Shown here: one piece after another, positions 1-11,300 of the stretch | How the letters are laid out: each line of letters starts with the position of its first letter | How positions within the stretch are numbered: the first letter of the stretch is position 1 | Assembly: GCA_032622095.1 (NCBI GenBank) | Contig: CP136065.1 | Span: 157,485,577 to 157,549,576, forward strand | Length of the DNA stretch: 64,000 nt | Origin: Siphonodentalium dalli | Lineage: Eukaryota > Mollusca > Scaphopoda > Gadilida > Siphonodentaliidae | Direction of reading: 5' to 3' | The notes under the pieces: generated by a model | The model's database searches: none | Seen by the model: only the letters and a program-made list of their open reading frames with translations | What the model was told of the DNA's origin: nothing | Made by a program: the position numbers and the translations under genes

Positions 1-66
1 TGTGCAAATAATTTTATTCAGTAGTAGTTTATAAAAACAACAAGATTCAAATGAATAATCTATATG

Positions 67-226
67 CAGTATAATGCCATAAATAATCGACTCCTTAACC
101 ACAGCAGATTTATGGGCAATTATTAAGGATTTAGTCGAAAATATGGCTTGTTAACATTCATCGGAATGCTCTCTATTTTGTATTCTGCTGTTGTTAATGA
201 GTCGATAATTTAGGGCATTCGTGTAG
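67..226. mobile_element. MITE family A (mariner-like fold-back), diverged copy
   Basis: Diverged full copy of a palindromic element. Better copies here start CAGTAATGCCCTAAATAATC and end with the reverse complement (GGGCATTACTG), flanked by TA. Arms contain ACCACAGCAGAATTATGGG and GGAAATATGGCTTGTTGCC. TA flanks and CAGT ends fit Tc1/mariner MITEs. Confidence 0.7.
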
Positions 227-1246
227 TTTCACCAGTTGCATGTAGATTAGATCATGGTCCACATGTAGATATGAAACCCGATGACTGTGTGTATGTGTCA
301 CTCTGTTCACTCTTACAACCATTTTTAGACCAGTCATTTTTGACAGGCAATCCCCTATGGCCAAACAAAAATAATATTCTTATTACTTTTCATATGCGTA
401 TTTTACTCTCCAAGATTGAAATACAACTACTTTTGATTATTTTTGTATAAATTTTAATATTGCACCATATTACTAAGAAATCAACCTATTGTGAGATGCT
501 GAAATGTGTTTTTTGTGTTTTATGAAATTATTTGAGAAAAAATTCAATAGATTTTCTTGAAAACCATGAAAAACATTTAGGGTAGGGGGTTTAAAATAGG
601 GTCGATAGGGAAACCCAAACCACAAATATTGTTTTCTTTGACCTAGTCTATATTTATTAAACCTGTCGTCTGTGTGTTTGTGTGTGTGACTCTCTCAAGC
701 TTTTCATATGTTCATATCTTTTCAACCATGTGTCGAATGTAGCCCATATTTGGAACACAGCCTACAATGTTTCGTAAATGACGACTCACCAAATTTCATA
801 CCCATTGGTCAAAGAAAACCTGAGATCAGAATGGTCCACAAAGGCTGTGTTTGCACTCGAGTAGACACTTATTCTTATGGCGTTTGTTGAAATGACGTCA
901 CACACAAATCCATACTTGCTTCGCTATTGTATGTACAAAACTTCCATGCATGCTCTATAACCAAAGCATCATTGGAAATGGGTGCTAAATTAATTTGTCA
1001 GTTCAGGTTGAGTGTGAATATAAACTGGATGTTGATTTAGACGAGGAAATGCATAGTGTGTAGAGTTGGAAGGAGTGTATGCATATATTCGAAGATGGCT
1101 AATTAAAGGATGCAGTTTGATTGTCACCCAGTGGGTACCGTTCTGCAAATTTACTGGAAATCAGATAGAAAAGCCACATTTCTTGGCCGACCAGGACTAA
1201 TATAGTCATATAAACATAAATTTGGTACGGGGTTTAGAGCAGTATA

Positions 1247-1364
1247 CAGTAATGCCCTAAGTAATCGACTCCTTAACCACAGCAGAATTATGGGTAACTT
1301 TTCAGGATTTAGTCGGAAATATGGCTTGTTGTCATTCATCGGAAACCTCTCAGGGAATTACTGT
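1247..1364. mobile_element. MITE family A, one arm plus the far terminus
   Basis: Left arm intact from CAGTAATGCCC through GTCATTCATCGGAAACCTCT, then a jump to the terminal GGGAATTACTGTA, so most of the second arm is deleted. The rest of 227-1246 and 1365-2284 is AT-rich with no gene recognised; a weak GT-rich repeat fragment lies at 660-700. Confidence 0.75.
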
Positions 1365-2029
1365 ACTTTAAAAAAAAATACATGCCTGCCTGATGTGATG
1401 ACCGAGACTAATACAGTTACAACACAACCAACAATATAAATTAGAATTTGTTCATGTCAGCACATACCATGCAGAAAGTAATACAGAGCATTTATAAACC
1501 TGTCATTTTTGACATGCAATCATCTGGTCAGTAACAAGAAAACCATAGTCAGAAATGGTAACGCGCTCAAGATCATGTATTATATACCCATGATTGTATT
1601 TGTAATTATAGAATATAAAATATATTGGTTTCACGAATGACCAACTCAGAATTAATCACCTTGCGCTTCTTGGCATCCGAATAACAATTGAAATAGAAAT
1701 TTAAATTCCCAACTACACCTTTTACCGGACTTGGCCTCCGGGTCGCAGTTCGACTTTTAATCCGTCCAAAAATTCCCATTCTATAAATAAAACACCCATG
1801 CGCCCACTGTATACCAAGAAATAGCGAAACATTATACACGTGGAGCATGGAATAAATATTATTGACTGATAAAAACTCGACAGATCAGGGATTAGCCTGG
1901 AAGACAACTTGGGAGACATCTTCTCCCTAAAATGTGTCACTTCTCCCTATTTTTTTATATTTTTTGCCCCAGTGAAAAACAAATGCCCGGCTCACACAAA
2001 GTGTGTTTTGTGGAAATATCGCATTTATA

Positions 2030-2130
2030 CTATCATTATACTATACTATTACTATATTCTTGAGGAAATATTCATAATTAAGAAACTGTTAGTTCTAAAT
2101 TATAACCTTATAACGAAGGCCATTCGTGCT
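2030..2130. repeat. Dispersed repeat shared with 7780-7862
   Basis: Both places carry CTATACTATT, CTTGAGGAAAT, TAGTTCTAAATTATAACC-like and AACGAA...AAGGCC words in the same order. Class unknown. Confidence 0.5.
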
Positions 2131-2284
2131 ACTAGCTACCTTTGAATCTCTGTCTTGAAGTATAATACTGCTGATGAAGTACTGTTTACCTCATCCCCAC
2201 ATAGCCTGGAATTAGTGTCTCGGTTAACTAAGTGCGGTTGTATATAACAATAAGGCTAATGACTTAATGATAATCTCTTTGCAG

Positions 2285-2377
2285 ATCAGCCAGTGGAATC
2301 TGAATTATTAGAAGAGTGCTGGCATCTAGGTTTCTTCCTTAGTCGCCAGGACGTCTATAAAATCATCAGTCTTGAAG
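2285..2377 (+). CDS. GEMIN5: GEMIN5 exon A (start of TPR-like domain)
   Basis: Ninety-three bases, acceptor gcag, donor G|GTACGT. The exon starts with the last two bases of a codon and ends on the first base of the next (phase 1). The translation contains LEECWHLGFFLSRQDVYKI, matching the first helices of the Gemin5 TPR-like dimerisation domain (about residue 845 onward in human). The 475-bp palindrome begins with its TTAA target site at intron position +14. No further GEMIN5 exon was recognised in 1-2284, so the upstream intron is at least that long. Confidence 0.93.
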
Positions 2378-5300
2378 GTACGTTTGTCACTTAAAGGTAC
2401 TCAATCCGATCAGAGGGTCCTATATTACTATTTCTTTGGCTTTGGGGGTAAAAAATATTTGATTCGAGTCGAGGAACCCACCCATCAGAGCTCAGAGTGA
2501 TTAGATATCGATTTTTGAAATCTATTAATTTTCGGATATGTAGCCCACAAGTTGGCAGAACACGTGATTAAAACGGACAAATTGCTGGTGTATTATAAAG
2601 ATGGATAACTCTATAAAATCAAGTGGTTATTATTGTTAATAGTAAGCACTTGATTTTAGAGTTATCCATCCTACACCCACAATTGGTCCATTTTCATCAC
2701 GTGTTCTGCCAACTACTGGGCTACATATCCGAAAATTAATAGATTTCAAAAATCGATATCTAATCACTCTGAGCTTTGATGGGTGGGTTCCTCGACTCGA
2801 ATCAAATATTTTTTACCCCCAAAGCCAAAGAAATAGTAATATAGGACCCTCTGATCGGATTGAGTACCTTTAAAAGGCTGTACTATTGTATATAGCAACT
2901 TGCATAGGACAGAAAGTTGAGACAACATTAGACTTTGGAGCTCTGTGGTCTGGTAGTTAGCGTGTCGGACTTGTATTCGCTGTAAACACATCGATATGTG
3001 TTCGCATCACGTCGCCTGTCATTGAGTCTTCACACAGCAGTGGCTTGGCCGCTTTGAGCAACGTGCAATTGTCAGATTTCTCGCTGTTTCAAAACCTGCG
3101 CCAAGTTGCGACCCTTGTGCAAGGTTGCTCGTACTGTGTCAGCTTCGCATCGCTCATGCGTTAAATGAGTACCAGTCAACTTGTCATATATCAGCATGTT
3201 CTGATTAAACTAGAGCAGCGCCTGCTGGCTGCAGCCGGTTCATTGTTGGCTTGTAGAAATGACTGGGGTAATATTGTACCAAGCGGGTTAGAGCAAGAAA
3301 TTGGTTAATCACTATATAAAACTGGTCGTTATTATTATATTATTATTATTATTATTAGATATGTCTAATTTTAGTCCTTCAAAAATTGTCGGATCATTTG
3401 TACCCAGAGTTTCTGCTACGGGTTGGGGGAACGTGACCCCTATTGCCACTGGGGGAAAATATCAGTCTATTCAACCATCTGCAAATATCTTGTATAAGTA
3501 AATCAGACCATATGTTTTAAAATTCTGCAGGCATGTTTGGGATCGTCATCATCTCTAGATGGGAGCTATCAAATTTAAACAATTTTGGATTAAAGACATA
3601 GCTGCTGACAGCCATCTTGGATTTACTCCTTGCATGACTAAATCCTTTATCACACCCTACAGGTCACACCCCTCATGAAAAATGTGGCTGCTGGTAGCCA
3701 TGTTGGGTTTTACTCTTTGCATCACTAAATCATTATCCCATTGATCATTAACGATATGGATCTTCATGGTTGGAGCTATTGAATTTCTCTACATTTCGTT
3801 TATAAACATGGTTGCCAGTGGCCATCTTGGATTTCAAATTTGAATCTCAACACACCTTATAGCGCACATTTATGGCTGAATCTCTATGAAATTTCAAAGG
3901 CATGATTGTGACCATTCATTTTTGCATCAATCCAATCCGTTCATTATATTAATTTAAGTTTTTAGACTTCACTTATTTTTAACCGTCCCATTTATATATA
4001 ATGCATAACATTCTCAAAATTATTCCCTCTGCAAGTTGAGCTACAGCACTGCTCAAATTAAGCGACCTGTTTTAACGAGGTGTACATGCGTTAATACCGC
4101 GGTGCAATACCGCGACATACCGCCGATTCGCGGTTGCACTACCACGCGCGTACCGCAGTACCACCACGACGTTCACGGTAACGAATGTTGGTAGCGCGGT
4201 GGCATGCGGTAATGCACCGCACAAACGCGGTGACATTACCGCTACGCGGTAGCATTTTTGTAACGAGGTTAATGACGGGATTCGATGGCTGACCCACCGA
4301 GAACTACAAGTGCACGCCCTCGCCAAAAGTTGCAATTTCACATCAAACGATGCCGCCCGACACGCAGTCGTGAGCTCAATGAATGTTCACGTAACAAAAT
4401 CAAAGACTGATTTGACAACGTTGTGTCTTTCAATGTTTGGTGTTTTGCGTGTGTCTTTTGTCGCGCACATTGGTGATGATAACAACTTTACTTTGCTGCA
4501 GGACATGTGCCACGCTTTCTTAGTTATACATTTTATTCCCACCGACAAGAAATCTTCAGGCTCAAATGTTTGTAAATTGCTTTACTATTTCACGCATGCG
4601 TACAATCATACGTCTTGGCGACAATATACTATTTACGCGCCGATTATGTTTGGCATGCATATGAACAAAACTATAGATTTGAACGAATATGAATATTTCT
4701 GCAATGATCGCCGCCCTGTCCTCTAAGACTAAAATCGGACTCAGTGTTATTAATGCACCGTCCCCGCTGGTTTCGACAAAATTCAGATAAATGGAGGATT
4801 TACTTTTCCCATTTTATAAGAAATTTAGATTTCGGAAACACAAACAATACAAAAAAGTTCGCATGAGTGGAAACCGATACAGGAATCGGGTGCGTAAATC
4901 ATTTGACGATATGTAAGATAGATGCTAACAACAAAACTATTACTCCACGGTGTTTTGCGTGTCCAGTCGCCGTAAGCAACTATAGCTTGAGTTCAAAAAC
5001 CGCCGACGTGATTAAACGTGATGTACGTGTACATTTGTAATATGTTACATAACTTACATGTAAACCCGACATGTTCATATGTAATCCGATTGCATTATTA
5101 TTCATTTATATTCATTACGTATACATAATTACGTGCAGCTTACAGGTATTCATTCAACACAAAAGTTATTCATAATCATTTACCTACCGTGTGACGCCTT
5201 GTTTCAGTCGTGTTCTCTCCGCGGTGGAGGGCCGTTAGCGGTAATTTGAACGCGGTTACGAAATAAATAACGCGGTGTATGGCGGTAACGAACACCAATA

Positions 5301-8300
5301 ACGCGGTGACATGCGGTAACCAACGGTAAAAATACCGTCGCGGTACAGAATTATAACTGCGGTAGTTTGGTGGTATCACCGCGGTAAGTACCGGCCCATA
5401 ACCTCGTTAAACAGGTCGCTTACTGAGAGCATAGCTGTACAATGGACACTTTCATTACCCCCCCCCCCCCCCCCCCAGTAGGAAGTTATGGGGGGTGTAT
5501 AGGAATCAGCCTGTCCATCCATCCATCTATCCATCCATGGACTCAGCTTTGTCCGAGCTTGTATTCCTACATTTTTCAGTCAATTTCTTCGAAACTGGGC
5601 AGAGATATTTAGTACCATGGGAACCTGTCCAACCTGGATGTCTGTCCGTCTGAGTCCAATTGTCCGTAACATTTTTCAAGCTCCATATCTTACTCATTGT
5701 CAGTCGGATTTTAATTATATTCGGTATGTAGATGTACCAACATGGGAGAAAAGGTATTTATTTACAAACACATCTTCGGCACACACTACAGGCCACATCC
5801 CTCATCTGATCATCACCAAACTTCATATCGATCTTTGGGGTGGCCTCTAGAATTTGCTAAACAATTTGGCTGCCAGCAGCCATCTTATTTATCTGGAAAT
5901 GTGGGGGATATCCGTGCATATATCTCGACCAATGGTTATAGGATCTAAATGAAATTTGGTATGAAAGTTCAGCATCATGACTGCTTTCAAAAGAGGGGCA
6001 AATGACGTCTTTCATGTTTTCCATTTTAGATTTATCCTTATCTGTGTATCTGGAAATTGTTTATTTTTGTCTGTTTATGCAGATATCTCAGCCATGGGTT
6101 ATCAGATCTGAATGAAATTTGGAATGGATGTTTTCGTGTGTGAAATTGGTATGGAGGTTTTCTATCACGAATTGGCTTCAATAGAGTGCCCTATGGCGTT
6201 GTTTGCATTTTGATTAATTTCTTTGATTTCATGTATGTTCGACCTATTTAGTTCAGTGGAATTCACCAAAGCGATACATTAAGTACAAGGTTTCTTGAAG
6301 TTTGATAGTTGTGTTACCAATATTGGTCAATCAATTAACAGAAACAACATTTCGGCTGACAACAACCAATTGCCCGGGCTACTTATCAAAATAATGGTAA
6401 TTAGTCGACATTGCTGTATAAACATGTATGTTCTTTCCCTTTTGTAATCAATTGTCAATACCTTTTTCAATTTTTTAATTTTTATTTATTTATCGACTGG
6501 GTATGTTGAGCTCACTTTGATAAAAACTTTCAGTGTCAGCATTATATATATCTTAATTATCATCCATTGATGATAATTATATTATTATTTACGAATACCT
6601 TGTCCTAATGTTCACAAGTTTGGGGTTTCGAGTTTGGCAAATGATCATACAAATTACCAACAAATAATCAGGAAAAATATCATTCAGGATGTAACCCTAT
6701 GCTCCAGAATAGATGAAGATCATACATACCGATTAAGCTGTCTTTAATACAAGTAGTATTAGTTACAACTTCTAATTCAACTACTAATTGAATTTCTTGT
6801 TTAAATAATTTCTCAAACACAAGAAAAATATATTTCAGCCATAGCCCTAGGTCCATATCAGCCGGGGTCCATTTAAGCTCGGGTCCGTATCAGCTGTAGT
6901 GCGTATGAGCCAGGGTCCATAACAGCCGGTGGTCATAACATCTGGTGATCCTTAAAAGCAAGGGTCCATATCGACCAGTGTCCATATCGACCAGTGTCCA
7001 TATCATTCAGCATTCACTCAAACAAATATGATTTCAATAATTTGGTATTCATGCAGGTTTTATTTAGTCATTCACAGACCAGATTAAAGATACGGGCAGC
7101 CTTCCCTGTGGGTATAAGTGTTATAATAGTCACACCCACTAAAACCGTCATAAACAGACAGAATATTATATAATAGACAGATGTTGTTCTTACATCAATC
7201 ATAACTATCGCATAGATTGTATGTTATTGTCACGATTGTACCTTGGTTATGTAAACAAACATCAAAAAAAGTTACGTTACGATTGTTTATGGAACTACCA
7301 TATCGTCGAATGAAAATGTTCTGTTGCGTGGATAAAATTATTGGCGCACTCTAGAATCGCATTCAAATCACACCAAATTGTAATTTAACCGACCCATTCT
7401 ACCCGCTGTCAGTTCAAAATCAAGCTAATCCACGTTACTTCATGATTGGAAAATGATCAGACAGAAAACTTGTACATAATATAATTGTTCTCGCAAAGAG
7501 ATGAATAATTTTCAATCCAGTTAGTATTTTCTCCTAACCTATATATGGTCATACTTACCAAATAAGGATTATTATGATGAATCGTATTGTGAGTTATAAG
7601 TTGTAAGCGCACCAAATTAGGGGTTTTACAACCAACAGAAAGCACGCGAATCTAAATAAGGAAATGGCGCAATATCGGGACTCATCTTATAAACAATCCA
7701 CTATGCTTTTTGCAAGAAACTAAACAACAGTCGACTGTATTTTCTCGGAATAATATCGCATTCAGTTCATCATTATGCTATACTATTTAGTATATCCTTG
7801 AGGAAATTATCATAATTTGATCATGTTATTTCTAAATTATAACCTACAACGAATTAAGGCCGCCCATCCCTTTAAGACGCCTTTCAAATTAAGCCACAAT
7901 CAGAAACTAAAAAACTTCAGTCGAAAGTCACCTTGGTGGGGATGCTGGTTTTAGTAGAGTTATCCCCATTTTTTTCAACTTAAATTTTTTCACAACATAC
8001 ATAATTTAGTCCGAATTTGTATTCCTTGTTGTTTTTGTTTTGTTTTTAAAGGATTACTATCCTCATGAAACAACAAAACTCCATCGGAAGCCACCCCTAT
8101 TGTGATCACAATGATCCAAGTCCCATAAAAATCGCGTAATAAATAAGCCGAGAAATAAATAAATAATACAACCACCAGTTGTCGGCTATCTCTGTCGCAA
8201 AACCTTGCATGACGTCAAGCGAGGTAAACTAATTAAAAACAGGGAGTCAGAGTTAATTATGTCTACATATATGGAAGTGTAATGAGTGTAATGGAATTAC

Positions 8301-11300
8301 TGCGGGGTATATCAATAGCATTGTGTACACAAGGTGAATTGTCATCGCGCGGTGAGTTATTTTCACTTGTGATTTGTCTTAAATGCTGTTTGGAAAGTTA
8401 TTGTTTTGACAAAAACTATAGAAGGCCGATTGAGCGGGGTAGATAACACTTTCGTGTCAAAAATAAAGCTTATAAAAACACGAGCCAGCATGTTAACTTT
8501 ATTCGGGTGCGTGTTCGCGATGTTGTTTTAATTTTCCGTATATATGCCCCGAGTGTCCCGTATTTACAATCATTCATTCGTGACAATGCCATATAAATGC
8601 AGTGTTTTCGGCTGTGGCCGGTCTAGTGACTCCCAGTTAGGTATAATGCTGTATTCCTGTGGGAAACCTGTTGCGCAAAATCAGAAACCGATTACATACA
8701 CCAAATAAAGAGCGTTTAATTTGACGAGTCAGTCAATTGCAGTTAAAGTGGGGAGTATGTTGATGAATAATTCACTATGACAACTATTCTAAGTCGAGTC
8801 CCCATTTCCTTCACCATGGCTCAATAAAGAGTGTTCCATGTTAAGAGTTTTCCTAATATGGGACGAATAAAAAGAGTTTAATAAAGCGGAAATTGCTATG
8901 ACTTGGAAGGATATATAAAGCATGCATATCAGAAGTCGTGTACATGTATTGACCTGTATTGGTGTAATCAGTAAACACTCATGATGACAACTGTTCTAAG
9001 TCGAGTCCCTTTACCTTGACGCAATAAAGAGCATTCACTATTACGATATATTTCGAATAAAGAGCGCTTGTATATGTGATTACATATTAAACCGGATTAT
9101 TATCCCTCCTTCAAAAAGTGTTATATATGATTGGATGTTTAAACGAACCACGGCGAACGTTTATATATTTAATAATCATATTGTTATGCGTAATTGACAC
9201 ATAGAGGTCGATTTATGACCTGGATATTCAATAGACTGCATCGCTAGAGTGCTAATTTTATAGGCCAATAACCATGCATAGACGCAGTGAATTTCCATCA
9301 GTGACAGTCGGCAAGATTGTTTGGAGTGGGGGAAGCAATATTCCGAAATATATATGACACCATATTGCCCTAATATATACATGATTCATAACCAAGATAA
9401 AATGAACTTATCATATCATATTGGTAATGAATGACTTGATTATAATTGATTAAATCCGACAGCAATAAACCGATTTTGTTTTGTTTTACCGCGTTACGAT
9501 AAATTAAAACGAAACACTCTTTATTGACACACAACTAAGGGCATCTGGAAATTGGAATGTTTACAAGATGATAATTGCCTAATAACTGTGCAAGTCTTCG
9601 CATATATATGCAATATTTATATGAATATATAATATAACTTGGACTATTCCGGTAACGAAAACAAATATATAAACACGAGCACATGTTTATATAGATAAAT
9701 GCGCGCAAAACTGAATAATATACGGGCATGGCTTTATAGTAACAACACATCGCGATACATATAATAATAATAACACGATAAAGACATTTAATTACGAGAA
9801 CGCCGATGTTTTCGGCAAAGTTTTGCATTCGCAGTGTGATAACACGACAATCTTCAAAGGCCGCGATCGACTATGTGCAAACTTAAAATACCGCCGATGC
9901 GTATCTATGCATTGTCAATGAGTTACCACGTGACTATCACGTGCTATGCTTCTGTTTACATGTGACAATCACGTGATCGGCGGGCCGATCACGTGACTTC
10001 GTCTACAACAAAATCTTCGGAATTTTTTAATCGTTAAAAAAATAACGATTGGCGGCCAATATTAGATTATATGCACCCAATGGTCATTTTATATATATAT
10101 TATCGGTATATTGAAAGAAAATATTATTGTTTTTTCAGGACCGTATTCCTTTAAAACAATTATGTTAATATGGCTACTCTTAATTTAGCCCAATTGCACT
10201 GCAGGGTGGGGTGGGGGTACTTTTTTATAATTATCAGAGTACATTGGGTACAAACTGAATAAAATGTTCCCAAACCTGATCAATATTTTATGTTACTCAA
10301 CAGGCGTCCAGACTCAATTTCCATAACATTGTTCAGATTTCTCTATAAACATTTTGCTTTCCCAATCTATAATAAACAATTGATCTTGATAAATTTCACA
10401 CAGCTCACTCTCATAAACGTAACATACAATTGGCTCGATAAGTTGGTTTAACAAAAATGCAGACAGATTTTTAATAATTTAGTTGCTTACTTCTAAGGAG
10501 AATACAAAATAGATAAAGATACATCCTTAAAGGATTACTATCCTCATGAAACAACAAAACTCTATCGGAAAGCCACCCCTATTGTGATCACAATGATCCA
10601 AGTCCAATAAAAATCGCGTAATAAATAAGCCGAGAAATAAATAAATAATACCACCACCGGTTGTCGGCTATCTCCGTCGCAAAACCTCGCATGACGTCAA
10701 GCGAGGTAAACTAATTAAAAACAGGGAATCGGAGTCGGAGTTAATTATGTCTACCTATATGGCGATGGAAAATCCGGAATCGACATCAGCGCTGAGTGTA
10801 ATGGAATTACTGCGGGGGCATATCAATAGCATTGTGTACACATGGTGAATTGTCATCGCGCGGTGAGTTATCTTCACTTGTGATTTGTCTTAAGTGCTGT
10901 TTGGAAAGTTACGGTATTGTTTTGACAAAAAATATAGAGGGACGATTGAGCGGGGTAGATAACACTTTCGTATAAAGCTTATAAAAACACGAGCCGGCAT
11001 GTGAACTTTATTTGGGTGCGTGTTCGCGATGTTGTTTTAATTTTCCGTATATATGCCCCGAGTGTCCCGTATTTACAATCATTCATTCATTCTAGTGACC
11101 CTCAGTTAGGCATATGCTGTATTCATTTCCAAACGATGTTCGTTTACGTGACATTTGGCAGGATTTCTGTGGGAAACTCGTTGCGCAAAATCAGACACCG
11201 ATTACATATACCAAATAAAGAGCGTTTAATTTGACGAGTCAGTCATGGTTACGAATACATACAATTGCAGTTAAAGTGGGGAGTATGTTGATGAATAATT

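Larger units (their letters stand above)
8046..10154 (+). mobile_element. Kolobok-like DNA transposon, copy 1, THAP remnant
   Basis: TTAA at 8046-8049 and 10151-10154 flank termini AGGATTACTATCC and GGACCGTATTCCT, which are imperfect inverted repeats. TTAA duplications plus a THAP-type zinc finger are characteristic of Kolobok transposons (established); piggyBac shares TTAA but has no THAP. The start of a THAP domain, MPYKCSVFGCGRSSDSQ, is at about 8586-8636. The next part of the domain (the FPxD and tryptophan segment) is deleted, and no transposase catalytic region is visible. Internal AATAAAGAGCG-like words and a CACGTG cluster near the right end are described separately. Confidence 0.75.

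Noticed and set aside
2938-3030. A functional tRNA gene
   Set aside because: A- and B-box-like words are present, but the cloverleaf stems do not pair and the sequence continues into a SINE body with an ATT tail.
4310-4726. 138-codon frame as a host gene
   Set aside because: It lies wholly between the inverted ends of a transposon and shows no recognised domain; kept only as an unknown interior frame.
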